From: Patescibacteria group bacterium
GTDB lineage: Bacteria > Patescibacteriota > JABMPQ01 > JAQVVF01
Direction of reading: 5' to 3'
DNA length: 34,122 nt
Assembly: GCA_028699085.1 (NCBI GenBank)
Contig: JAQVVF010000011.1
Location: 1-34,122, forward strand
Shown: in pieces, positions 1-6,384 of the stretch
Layout: the number at the start of each line of letters is the position of its first letter
How positions within the stretch are numbered: the first letter of the stretch is position 1
Position numbers and translations under genes: made by a program
The notes under the pieces: generated by a model
Databases searched by the model: none
What the model was told of the DNA's origin: nothing
What the model saw: the letters and a program-made list of their open reading frames with translations, nothing else

Positions 1-20
1 AGTTATGCACAACAAAATTA

Positions 21-49
21 TTGATGTTTGGTTTTTGTTCGGTTATAAT
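21..49 (+). promoter_or_regulatory. lexA promoter with possible auto-operator
   Basis: TTGATG (21-26) and a consensus TATAAT (44-49) are separated by 17 bp, giving a start near 56 and a leader of about 32 nt. The arms GTTAT (42-46) and ATAAC (54-58) form an inverted repeat over the -10 box, which is where an autorepressor such as LexA could bind. No classical GAAC-N4-GTTC or CTG-N10-CAG SOS box is visible, so the operator is inference. Confidence 0.6.
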
Positions 50-87
50 ATAAATAACAAAATAACTAAATTTTAAATAACAAAATT

Positions 88-699
88 ATGAAAAATTTAA
101 CGAAAAAACAAAAGAAGATATTAGATTATTTAGCAAATTATGAACAAGATAATGGCTACATGCCTTCATATCAAGAGATTACAAAAGAGATGGGACTGAA
201 ATCAAAAGCAACTATTTGGGAACATCTTAAAAATTTGAAAGACAAAGGCTATTTAGACTTTGTAAAAGGTGCAGCTCGAGCAATAAAACTGGAAGAAAAA
301 TTCAGATTATTTGCAAAGGCGGTTCAAGTGCCTTTGGTTGGTTTAATCGCAGCAGGCGAGCCAATAGAGGCCATAGAGGATAAAGAAATGATGGATGTAC
401 CAATTGGTTTTGTGAATGGTAAAAGAGTTGAAGATTGTTTTGCTTTGAAAGTTCGTGGTGATTCAATGATTGAAGATGGAATTTTAGATGGCGACTATGT
501 AATGGTAGAAAAGAATTATTATCCTAATAATGGGGATGTGGTTGTAGCTTTGCTAGGTAACGAGTATGCAACCTTGAAAAGATATTATCGAGAAAAAAAG
601 CGAATAAGATTACAGCCAGCGAACTCAACAATGAAGCCGATCTATGCTGTTAATCCGGCGATACAAGGAGTAGTTAGAGCAGTATTGAGAAAGTTCTAG
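88..699 (+). CDS. lexA: LexA-type SOS repressor (S24 autoprotease)
   Basis: Transcriptional repressor of DNA-damage genes that cleaves itself when stimulated by RecA filaments. The 203-aa protein has the usual LexA length. Residues 1-70 form a winged helix-turn-helix domain (ITKEMGLKSKATIWEHL). Residues 80-203 are the S24 protease domain, with the Ala89-Gly90 cleavage site in LIAAGEP, the nucleophile Ser126 in RGDSM and the general base Lys164 in YATLKR, all at the expected spacing. There is no Shine-Dalgarno site before the ATG. A Y-family polymerase lies about 400 bp downstream, with one small gene between, so this is a likely SOS locus. Identity is very secure; the regulon is not visible. 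Confidence 0.95.
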   Translation: MKNLTKKQKKILDYLANYEQDNGYMPSYQEITKEMGLKSKATIWEHLKNLKDKGYLDFVKGAARAIKLEEKFRLFAKAVQVPLVGLIAAGEPIEAIEDKEMMDVPIGFVNGKRVEDCFALKVRGDSMIEDGILDGDYVMVEKNYYPNNGDVVVALLGNEYATLKRYYREKKRIRLQPANSTMKPIYAVNPAIQGVVRAVLRKF

Positions 700-735
700 T
701 AGTTTATAAAAATATTTTTAATCTAAGTTATTCTT

Positions 736-981
736 ATGTATGAGACAATCAATGATCAAATAGAAGTTTTAGCTGGTTTTAAAAGAGGACAAATAATACC
801 TTATCGTTTTAAATGGGGAATACATCAATATGATGTGAAAAAAGTTAATCTTGTTCATGGCGAGATGCGTGGTAGAGATATGCTGTATTATTTTTCTGTT
901 TCTGATGAGGCTAACTATTTTAAATTGTGTTTTGACGCTTCAAAAATGCTTTGGAAATTAGAAGAGATGATGGAGTCATAA
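736..981 (+). CDS. Small conserved-looking protein between lexA and dinB
   Basis: This 81-aa protein starts 36 bp after lexA in the same direction, has no signal peptide or membrane segment and no Shine-Dalgarno site. The sequence is mixed alpha/beta in composition, with a core around PYRFKWGIHQYDVKKVN followed by an aromatic-rich second half (YYFSVSDEANYFKLCFD) ending in a WKLEEMM helix. The pattern of a short 'F-W-x3-Y-x-V' strand pair near a translesion polymerase recalls the small DUF6504-type proteins that neighbour polymerase genes in Actinobacteria. That comparison is from memory and only suggestive. Position suggests co-transcription with lexA and a DNA-damage role. No function is assigned. 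Confidence 0.75.
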   Translation: MYETINDQIEVLAGFKRGQIIPYRFKWGIHQYDVKKVNLVHGEMRGRDMLYYFSVSDEANYFKLCFDASKMLWKLEEMMES

Positions 982-1107
982 AAAATTAAAAGTAAAAATT
1001 AAAAGGTAAAAAGTTGCAAGTAAAAAATAAAAAGTAAACAAAACTTTAGCAAATTTTTTACTTTTGCTTTGTAGCTTTTGATTTTTTACTTTTTAATTTT
1101 GCCTTTT
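982..1107 (+). repeat. Imperfect long palindrome, A-rich arm/T-rich arm (family A, copy 1)
   Basis: A left arm built of AAAATTAAAAGTAAAA-like units with GTTGCAAG (about 982-1034) is followed by a right arm that is roughly its reverse complement (TTTTTTACTTTTGC, TAGCTTTTGATTTTTTAC; about 1053-1100). The RNA could fold into a hairpin of about 50 imperfect pairs just before dinB. Similar units lie at 18191-18312, 25301-25396, 31478-31568 and 34059-34122. Confidence 0.7.
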
Positions 1108-1108
1108 T

Positions 1109-2410
1109 ATGATTTTACATATTGATATGAATTCGTATTTTGCCACTTGTGAACAGCAGGCGAATCCTTTTTTGCGTGGAAAGCCTGTAGCTGTTGGAGG
1201 TGATCCAAGATCTTTTCATAAAGGCGAAATTTCAAGAAGCAGGACTTTGATTGTGGCTGCATCTAAAGAGGCAAAAAAAAGAGGCGTGAAATCTGTTATG
1301 CCGTCTTGGGAGGCAGTAAAAATTTGTCCGGAATTAATTTTTGTGCCTGGAGATCATATAAAATATAAATGGATTACAGACAAATTTTTGGAAATATTTA
1401 AATCATATTCGCCGATTTTAGAGATTTTTAGTATTGATGAAGCTTTTCTTGATGTTACTAAAACAGCAAAATTATTTGGAGGAGCAGAAAATATTGCTAA
1501 AGAAATTAAATTAAGATTAAAAAAAGAAGTAGGTGAATGGATGACTTGTTCAATTGGAATTGCAGAAAATAAATTATTGGCAAAATTGGCATCTGATTTA
1601 AAAAAACCAGATGGTTTAGTTATTATTGATGAAAATAATAAAGAAAAAATTTTAAATTCTATTGAGCTGATTGATTTTTGCGGGATCGGTAAAAGGATAG
1701 AAGCAAGATTAAATAGAATGGGTATTTTTACAGTAAGGCAGTTGAAAGATTGCTCATATATTAATTTAACAAAAGAATTCAAATCTTATGGCCATAAATT
1801 ATATTTGATTGCTCGAGGAGAAGATAATTCAGAAGTTATGCCATATTATTTATTACCAGATGAAAAATCAATGGGGCATAATTTTACTTTGCCAAAAGAT
1901 GTTTGGGATTTGAAAGAAATTAAAACTGTAATTTTGCAATTATCAGAAAAATTGGGCAGGAGATTGAGGCGAAAAAATTTTGCAGCAAAATGTGTGTCTT
2001 TATTGTTAAGATATTCTTTTAATTCCAGAGTAGGTGAGAAATCGATTTCTAACCTACGGTTTGATAAACCAAACTTCCATTATTTTCATAAGCAAAAAAA
2101 AGTAAATTATTGGATTAATGATGGCTATGAAATTTATAAAATTGCTTGCATGATTTTGGAGGGTTGGCAGGACAATCAATCTGTTAGAATGATTGGCATT
2201 GCTGTTTCTTGTCTTTCTAAAGTTAATCAGATTTCTTGTCTTGAAGAAGATAATAAACTAAAAAGAATTTTAAAAGTTTCAGATAAAATTAATAATAAGT
2301 ATGGAGAAAATACGATTTTTCGAGGAGCATATTTGAAGGCTGAAAAGTCAAAAATTTTAATGCCAAAAGCATTAAAATCTCCAGTTAGTTTTATGAGAAG
2401 GAGTAATTGA
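1109..2410 (+). CDS. dinB: Y-family translesion DNA polymerase (Pol IV/DinB type)
   Basis: Error-prone polymerase that copies past damaged bases. The palm-domain metal ligands are Asp6 (HIDMNSYFA) and Asp110-Glu111 (SIDEAF), and the steric gate against ribonucleotides is Phe11. The fingers, the thumb helix-hairpin-helix (DFCGIGKRIEARLNRMGI, about residues 191-208) and a little-finger domain from about 245 to 400 follow in normal order. At 433 aa it is somewhat longer than E. coli DinB (about 350 aa) and closer to UmuC-like lengths. The ATG follows the right arm of a long palindrome directly with no Shine-Dalgarno site. No clamp-binding motif could be assigned confidently at the C terminus. 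DinB is preferred over UmuC because no umuD is adjacent, but subfamily assignment is moderate. Confidence 0.9.
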   Translation: MILHIDMNSYFATCEQQANPFLRGKPVAVGGDPRSFHKGEISRSRTLIVAASKEAKKRGVKSVMPSWEAVKICPELIFVPGDHIKYKWITDKFLEIFKSYSPILEIFSIDEAFLDVTKTAKLFGGAENIAKEIKLRLKKEVGEWMTCSIGIAENKLLAKLASDLKKPDGLVIIDENNKEKILNSIELIDFCGIGKRIEARLNRMGIFTVRQLKDCSYINLTKEFKSYGHKLYLIARGEDNSEVMPYYLLPDEKSMGHNFTLPKDVWDLKEIKTVILQLSEKLGRRLRRKNFAAKCVSLLLRYSFNSRVGEKSISNLRFDKPNFHYFHKQKKVNYWINDGYEIYKIACMILEGWQDNQSVRMIGIAVSCLSKVNQISCLEEDNKLKRILKVSDKINNKYGENTIFRGAYLKAEKSKILMPKALKSPVSFMRRSN

Positions 2411-2425
2411 GTTATATATAAGAGA

Positions 2426-2454
2426 TTGACAATTAGATTATTTTTTGTTAAAGT
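2426..2454 (+). promoter_or_regulatory. Promoter of the 110-aa gene
   Basis: TTGACA (2426-2431) is followed 17 bp later by TAAAGT (2449-2454). It begins 16 bp after the dinB stop codon and directs its own transcript for the gene at 2493, which has a strong ribosome binding site. Confidence 0.55.
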
Positions 2455-2492
2455 ATTTAAATTAGAACTTTTCAACAGAGAAGAGGAGAAAA

Positions 2493-2825
2493 ATGAGATC
2501 TCAAATTTCCATAGTGTTTGTTGATCCTTGTTTGCGTTTTCGACGGTCTGGTATGACAGCGAAACTTTTTTTATTGGAGAAAGGTGGAGATGAATTGAAG
2601 GTTAAAAAAGAAATTTCTGCTTTTTATGATAATCATTTTCGTTTTGATGGCTTGGAGGCAGGTAATATTTTGTGTCATCAAATGAAAGGTGCACATTCTT
2701 TTTCTAGTTCTAATGCAGAAGAGATTAGATTTTTAATGATTGTACATGTTTCAGATCAGGAAATTGAATTTTCTCAAATTTTTAATAATTGGGAAGATTT
2801 TCAGGCTTACTTAAAAAATAAATAA
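2493..2825 (+). CDS. Hypothetical 110-aa soluble protein
   Basis: I do not recognise this protein. The start is supported by GAGGAG at about 2481-2487, six bases before the ATG, which is unusual here since most core genes have no such site. The sequence has no signal peptide or membrane helix. It has a basic N terminus, a middle section with His/Cys (ILCHQMKGAHSF) and a C-terminal acidic helix (EFSQIFNNWEDFQAYL). It is a complete single-gene unit, with its own promoter (2426-2454) and terminator (2838-2864). An internal Met21 could be a shorter start but lacks a ribosome site. Confidence 0.75.
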   Translation: MRSQISIVFVDPCLRFRRSGMTAKLFLLEKGGDELKVKKEISAFYDNHFRFDGLEAGNILCHQMKGAHSFSSSNAEEIRFLMIVHVSDQEIEFSQIFNNWEDFQAYLKNK

Positions 2826-2837
2826 AATGAACTTTTG

Positions 2838-2864
2838 ATCGAGGTTTAATCTTCGATTTTTTTT
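2838..2864 (+). terminator. Rho-independent terminator after the 110-aa gene
   Basis: ATCGAG (2838-2843) pairs with TTCGAT (2852-2857, one G-T pair) around an 8-nt loop, followed by a run of eight T (2857-2864). Confidence 0.7.
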
Positions 2865-2874
2865 AAAAATTTTC

Positions 2875-2907
2875 TTGACAAATATTTTTAAAAATTTATT
2901 ATATAAA
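2875..2907 (+). promoter_or_regulatory. Strong promoter of the putative non-coding RNA
   Basis: A perfect TTGACA (2875-2880) precedes a TTATATAAA stretch (2899-2907). TTATAT gives an 18-bp spacer, TATAAA 21 bp. Transcription would start near 2910-2915. It begins 11 bp after the preceding terminator, so the downstream region is insulated. Confidence 0.6.
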
Positions 2908-2912
2908 CTATG

Positions 2913-3310
2913 TTGTTCTTTTTTTACAGCAAGGGAGAAGTGGAGTGAAGGTTTTTTAGGCGCGAGAGCGCGCTTTTCTGGTTAATGCTTTCTTACCCTT
3001 TTGACCGAGAGGTCAAATGATGGGAATAAACAAAAAAACATTATGTTTAGCTAGGCTAGAAAAATGCTTTGTTGAAGAGTTTTTTGAAAACAGAGTCACG
3101 TATATTTTTTTATTATCATTGCTAAAATCCTCTCTCATTCTTATGACGGATTTTTAGCTGGCTCCCATAACTTTGCTGGCAGATTGCTTTGGAGGTTACG
3201 GCCTCTGAGGACTAATGTGAAACAGTTAAGTTTTCACACCGTATAATCTAACCACATTGATTTTTCATTTGATTTTTTTCTTTTGAATTTTTAGTGTGGT
3301 TGTTTTATTT
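2913..3310 (+). ncRNA. Putative structured non-coding RNA of about 400 nt, family unknown
   Basis: The stretch 2826-3429 has no convincing gene but dense local structure and higher GC than its surroundings. Visible helices: GGCGCG/CGCGCT (2959-2974) with an AGAG loop and a short T run; TTTGACC/GGTCAAA with a GAGA tetraloop (about 3000-3017), inside outer CCC/GGG pairs; AAAATCC/GGATTTT (about 3124-3155); GAGG/CCTC around TTACGG (about 3192-3205); TGTGAAA/TTTCACA (about 3217-3238); and AACCACA (3250-3256) with TGTGGTT (3295-3301) followed by a T-rich tail. A strong promoter sits in front and a separate promoter (3333-3361) follows. I find no tmRNA tRNA-like end, no RNase P GAGGAAAGUC core, no SRP GGAAGG loop and no riboswitch core that I know. 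A 46-codon frame (3017-3157) lies inside and could instead be a small protein. Ends are approximate. Confidence 0.5.
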
Positions 3311-3332
3311 TAATTTGATTTTTTATTTTTTA

Positions 3333-3361
3333 TTGCTTTTTAGAGCTAATAGCAATATAAT
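3333..3361 (+). promoter_or_regulatory. Promoter of the 41-aa peptide/membrane protein operon
   Basis: TTGCTT (3333-3338) and TATAAT (3356-3361) are 17 bp apart, with a start near 3368. The leader contains GTTCTTT (about 3382) and AAAGAAC (about 3409-3415), which could pair just upstream of, and partly over, the AAGGAGG ribosome site. Confidence 0.6.
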
Positions 3362-3429
3362 TTATTAAGATATTTTTTAATGTTCTTTAAAATTAATTTT
3401 GCATAAAAAAAGAACAAGGAGGGATGGCC

Positions 3430-3555
3430 ATGTTGATTTGGGATCTGATTTGTTTTCCATTCCGATCATTATATTTTTGGTTGGATTTTATTGTTTCTTT
3501 ATATCGAATTACAAGAATGAATAGAAAATTTAGTTATTATGTTGATGAATTGTAG
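3430..3555 (+). CDS. Unannotated 41-aa single-helix membrane peptide
   Basis: A short frame with a near-perfect Shine-Dalgarno site (AAGGAGG, 3415-3421) eight bases before ATG at 3430; an in-frame ATG at 3424 is too close to be used. The peptide has one hydrophobic segment (about residues 2-27, rich in Trp, Phe and Leu) followed by a basic tail (YRITRMNRKF) and an acidic end, fitting a small inner-membrane peptide with the tail in the cytoplasm. Its stop is three bases before the GGAGGAAGAG ribosome site of the next gene, so the two are probably translated as a pair. It is below usual length cut-offs for gene callers. Function unknown. Confidence 0.6.
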   Translation: MLIWDLICFPFRSLYFWLDFIVSLYRITRMNRKFSYYVDEL

Positions 3556-3571
3556 AGCAGGAGGAAGAGAG

Positions 3572-4015
3572 ATGGATATAGAACGAGCTGAAGAAAAACG
3601 TTGGCCGGATCATCATCCTTTTGTTTTTTGTGCTATGTCAGTTGTTGTTTGGATAATTGCAGGCTGTTTTGTTCATTATGGACTGAATTATTTTGAACAT
3701 GTAATGTCAGCAATAATTGTTTCTGCATTTGCTTTTTGCATGTTGTTTGTTTTCTATGAAGTTTTTTTGGTCTTAATTTGGGGTTCGGATACAAACAAAA
3801 GATCATTGACAAGAGCAAAAGGTCGATTGTGGAGATCAATTGCTTTTTTTAGCGCATGGTTTGTTTCAACAATTATTGCAATTATCTTTTTGGAGAATAT
3901 CTGGTTGGCTTTTTTGATTCCTATTTTTGGTGTCGGATTTTTGATTATGATAATTGCAGTGGCTATTATTTCAAAGAGAGATGGAATTAGTTTTCCGATG
4001 CCGCCTTGTTGCTAA
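3572..4015 (+). CDS. Four-helix membrane protein, first of a tandem pair
   Basis: Hypothetical 147-aa integral membrane protein. ATG at 3572 is chosen over an upstream in-frame ATG at 3539 because a strong GGAGGAAGAG site lies just before it. A charged N-terminal 15 residues precedes four predicted helices (about 16-38, 44-70, 87-108 and 110-134) with a basic loop (NKRSLTRAKGRLWR) between helices 2 and 3; the tail ends in FPMPPCC. The following gene encodes a protein of exactly the same length and helix layout, also with a Pro-Pro tail, so they look like diverged duplicates. A terminator follows at once. No known family recognised. Confidence 0.8.
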   Translation: MDIERAEEKRWPDHHPFVFCAMSVVVWIIAGCFVHYGLNYFEHVMSAIIVSAFAFCMLFVFYEVFLVLIWGSDTNKRSLTRAKGRLWRSIAFFSAWFVSTIIAIIFLENIWLAFLIPIFGVGFLIMIIAVAIISKRDGISFPMPPCC

Positions 4016-4027
4016 TTTGTTCTATAT

Positions 4028-4050
4028 AGATTCTTAATTGAATCTTTTTT
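4028..4050 (+). terminator. Rho-independent terminator after the first four-helix protein
   Basis: AGATTC (4028-4033) and GAATCT (4040-4045) form a perfect six-pair stem with loop TTAATT, followed by six T. Confidence 0.75.
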
Positions 4051-4055
4051 ATTAC

Positions 4056-4084
4056 TTGAAATTTTTGTGTTATTATATTATATT
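4056..4084 (+). promoter_or_regulatory. Promoter of the second four-helix protein gene
   Basis: TTGAAA (4056-4061) and TATATT (4079-4084) are 17 bp apart. The leader begins near GTCCTACTCT (4089-4098); a similar GTCCTGCTCT lies at the presumed transcript start of the minus-strand gene ending at 19982. Confidence 0.55.
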
Positions 4085-4116
4085 GATATGTCCTACTCTG
4101 AGAGAGGAGGAAAGAG

Positions 4117-4560
4117 ATGGAAGAAGAAAAGCCTGTTGAAGTTAGCAAAGGGGAAGTTTGGATTGAGAAATATTTTGGATCGATTCTTCTTATTGTACTT
4201 TGTTTTTTGACCTGTCTTGGTTTGATCTTTCATTTTAGCTTCAGGCTTTATAATAGTTACATAAATGCAGTATTTGCTACTTATGTGAATGGATTGGTTA
4301 TGATTATTTGGGGAATTGCAATGTACTATTTTGTGATGATTGGCAAAAAGATATTGACTCGTATTTTATTGGCGATGATGGCAGTTTCAGTTTGGAGTGG
4401 CATTGGAATTGGCGTCTATCTGATTTGGAAAAACATTTTTTGGTCGATTTTCGGTCTTCCCGTTGTTGCAATCTTCATTTTTATTTTTTTCTCTTTGGCA
4501 GCTGCTGCTAATTATGATTCTGGTGATAGTAACTTGGGATTGCCTGATCCTCCACTCTGA
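4117..4560 (+). CDS. Four-helix membrane protein, second of a tandem pair
   Basis: Hypothetical 147-aa membrane protein with a GAGGAGGAAAG ribosome site before the ATG. An acidic N terminus (MEEEKPVEVSKGE) leads to four predicted helices (about 20-44, 51-76, 80-104 and 107-133) and a soluble tail ending in GLPDPPL. Length and helix positions match the preceding protein, and the last helices share an NI(W/F)-x-P-(I/V) pattern, but overall identity is low. Unlike its neighbour it has no basic loop of comparable size between helices 2 and 3. It is a self-contained unit with its own promoter and terminator. I recognise no family. Confidence 0.8.
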   Translation: MEEEKPVEVSKGEVWIEKYFGSILLIVLCFLTCLGLIFHFSFRLYNSYINAVFATYVNGLVMIIWGIAMYYFVMIGKKILTRILLAMMAVSVWSGIGIGVYLIWKNIFWSIFGLPVVAIFIFIFFSLAAAANYDSGDSNLGLPDPPL

Positions 4561-4565
4561 TCTTT

Positions 4566-4588
4566 AGGACTATTTATAGTCCTTTTTT
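4566..4588 (+). terminator. Rho-independent terminator after the second four-helix protein
   Basis: AGGACTAT (4566-4573) pairs perfectly with ATAGTCCT (4576-4583), followed by a run of T. Confidence 0.85.
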
Positions 4589-4663
4589 ATTATTTAGTAT
4601 TAATATTTTCAGAAATTGATTTTTATTATTGTTTGCGATAAACTAAAAAGTAAGCAAAAGAAT

Positions 4664-4894
4664 ATGTTAATCAAAGTAAAAGTATTTCCGAATGAAAAAA
4701 AAGATGAGATAATAAAGAAGTCAGAAGATAGCTTTATTGTGAAAGTAAAAGAAAAAGCAGAATTAGGTCAAGCAAATAAAGCAGTGATTTGGCTCTTGTC
4801 TTTATATTTTATGATTCCTGGAAATAGATTCAGAATAAAAAAGGGAGGGAAAGAAAGAAATAAGATTATAGAGATAATCACTTATGCGAAATAA
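4664..4894 (+). CDS. DUF167/YggU (UPF0235) family protein
   Basis: A 76-aa protein of the widespread DUF167 family, whose biochemical role is unknown. The family pattern is clear: N-terminal strand (MLIKVKVFPNEKKDEI), then FIVKVKEKAELGQANKAVI, where the family normally has a Gly-(K/Q)-A-N stretch, and a final strand-helix with KKGGKERNKIIEI. I start at the ATG at 4664 because family members begin at this strand; a longer frame from 4616 adds 16 atypical residues. The stop overlaps the start of the next gene by 11 bases, indicating joint translation. No Shine-Dalgarno site. Confidence 0.85.
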   Translation: MLIKVKVFPNEKKDEIIKKSEDSFIVKVKEKAELGQANKAVIWLLSLYFMIPGNRFRIKKGGKERNKIIEIITYAK

Positions 4895-6014
4895 CAAAAT
4901 GAAAATTTTGATTAGTAGTATTTCGGCTACTCCAAGCCCTTTTTATTTGTTGCGTGAAATGGCTTCCAGAAAATTTAGTTCTTTGAAATTTTTGCAGAAA
5001 AAAAATAAAGCTTTGAAAGAATTAAATAGTAAATACTGGGAGGAAAGCCTTTATGATGGGTTGGAGCTTAACTTTCCAGGATTGGGTTTTTTTGATCGTA
5101 ACTGGAATATAAGAAAAGAAAGGATTATAGAGTATAAAAGAAGCAACTATCCTTTTTATTCTTTTCATGGTTGTTTTGATTCTTTTCCAAAAAATTTTAG
5201 AGGCTTATATTTTAATCTAGCTGCCTCTGATAATTATATTCCAAAGGCATTGAAATCTCAGATTGATGTTGCTGCTCGATTGAGTAAGGATACACCGATA
5301 TTGGTTTTGCATCCTGGTTTTGCTGATAGGTGTAGCAAGGAAAGAGCTTTGGATAATTTGCTATTTAATTTGGAGGGAGCCCTGCCTTACGCTAGAAGAA
5401 GAAACGTTATTCTGACTTTAGAAAATATGAATTGGAATCCAACTCGTAAGAATCTGGGATATTTGGCTGATGATTTTGATTATATTTTTAGAAGGCTTGA
5501 TGATTCGAATTTGAAAGTGACATTTGATATAGGACATATGAATACGCAGGTTTTGAATAGAAAATTTCGTGTTAGTCATGATATCGAACATTTATCTCAT
5601 ATCTCTGAATTTATAGAGAGAATGTCTAAGAGAATTGTTCATGCTCATCTTCATTATAATAATTGTCATAATAGCTTTGATAATGTTCAAGAACTTTTAA
5701 AAAGAAGTATTACAAAGTGGTTTTATCTTGGTTTTATGTTATGGATGAAAATAAATAGATCAATGATAACTAACCAAAGTGATTTGCTAGATGAGCATTT
5801 GCCATTGAATAAGGCTGATAAAATGACAATGGACGCGATAAAGAATTTACTTGATAAAACAGCGATTAAGGAATATGGAAAATTGACTTTTGAATTTACG
5901 CCAAAAAAGATTTTTAAGTTTGTAGCAATGAAAAATGGAGCCGATATGAATGATCATATGAAAAGTTTAGAGATAATGAGAAATTTAATGAGCCCAAAAA
6001 TATTAAATTCATAA
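4884..6014 (+). CDS. TIM-barrel metal enzyme, endonuclease IV/sugar isomerase (AP2Ec) superfamily
   Basis: A 376-aa member of the xylose isomerase-like TIM-barrel group. Residues matching all nine metal ligands of E. coli endonuclease IV occur in order: His95 (SFHG), His143 (LVLHPG), Glu180 (LTLEN), Asp215 and His218 (FDIGH), His255 (HAHLH), Asp303 and His305 (DEH), and Glu337 (FEF). This supports a two- or three-metal site and leaves AP endonuclease activity possible, but overall similarity to Nfo is low, the chain is about 90 residues longer, and sugar-phosphate isomerases share many of these residues. It overlaps the DUF167 gene; an alternative start is ATG 4899. The substrate cannot be settled from sequence alone. 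Confidence 0.8.
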   Translation: MRNNKMKILISSISATPSPFYLLREMASRKFSSLKFLQKKNKALKELNSKYWEESLYDGLELNFPGLGFFDRNWNIRKERIIEYKRSNYPFYSFHGCFDSFPKNFRGLYFNLAASDNYIPKALKSQIDVAARLSKDTPILVLHPGFADRCSKERALDNLLFNLEGALPYARRRNVILTLENMNWNPTRKNLGYLADDFDYIFRRLDDSNLKVTFDIGHMNTQVLNRKFRVSHDIEHLSHISEFIERMSKRIVHAHLHYNNCHNSFDNVQELLKRSITKWFYLGFMLWMKINRSMITNQSDLLDEHLPLNKADKMTMDAIKNLLDKTAIKEYGKLTFEFTPKKIFKFVAMKNGADMNDHMKSLEIMRNLMSPKILNS

Positions 6015-6041
6015 TTTTATTAAATAATTAAGTTTAAAGTT

Positions 6042-6275
6042 ATGGTAAAAGTAAAAGTATATAGTACGCCTACTTGTCCATATTGTGTTCAAGCAAAGGA
6101 ATATTTAAAGAGCAAAGGCGTTGAATACGAAGAAGTTGATGTTGCTACTGATGAAGCTGGCAGAAATGAAATGGTTGAAAAATCAGGACAAATGGGAGTA
6201 CCTGTAATTTTGATTGGCGATGAATATATTGTTGGTTTTGATCGAGGAAAGATTGATGAATTATTGTCTAAATAG
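6042..6275 (+). CDS. Glutaredoxin-like thiol-disulfide protein
   Basis: A 77-aa cytoplasmic thioredoxin-fold protein. The redox site is Cys12-Pro-Tyr-Cys15 (STPTCPYCVQAKEYL), the cis-proline loop is GVPVILIG and the C-terminal segment VGFDRGKIDELL matches the YruB/NrdH-like glutaredoxins that pair with thioredoxin reductase rather than glutathione. It probably reduces protein disulfides or donates electrons to an enzyme; its partner is not in this window. It lies 27 bp after the TIM-barrel gene and is likely co-transcribed. No Shine-Dalgarno site. Confidence 0.92.
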   Translation: MVKVKVYSTPTCPYCVQAKEYLKSKGVEYEEVDVATDEAGRNEMVEKSGQMGVPVILIGDEYIVGFDRGKIDELLSK

Positions 6276-6356
6276 GATATTTGGATATTGTGATATCTTG
6301 ATATTAAATATAAGTTAAACTAGTTAGACTAGTTAGATATGTTAGATTTGTTGAAA
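6276..6356 (+). repeat. Tandem short imperfect repeats before the D,D-carboxypeptidase gene
   Basis: Two nearby patterns: GGATATTTGGATATTGTGAT-type 10-12-mers (6275-6310), then CTAGTTAGA/TTGTTAGAT-type decamers (ACTAGTTAG repeated at about 10-bp steps, 6312-6352). Related ACTAGTTAG/GTTAAA units occur at 23407-23435 and 30002-30036, and a GGATATTTG unit at 14071. Confidence 0.55.
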
Positions 6357-6384
6357 TATTATTTTTTTAGATTTTCATGAAAAG

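Noticed and set aside
1354-1782. Long antisense frame inside dinB
   Set aside because: Fully within a clear polymerase gene in the opposite direction, hydrophobic low-complexity product, no ribosome site; a by-product of AT-rich coding.
2913-3310. tmRNA, RNase P RNA, 6S or SRP RNA
   Set aside because: No T-arm GTTCGANTC or CCA-like end, no GAGGAAAGTC core, no GGAAGG-type loop on either strand.
4308-4511. Frame overlapping the second four-helix gene
   Set aside because: Shifted frame within a gene with much better start signals; composition not protein-like.
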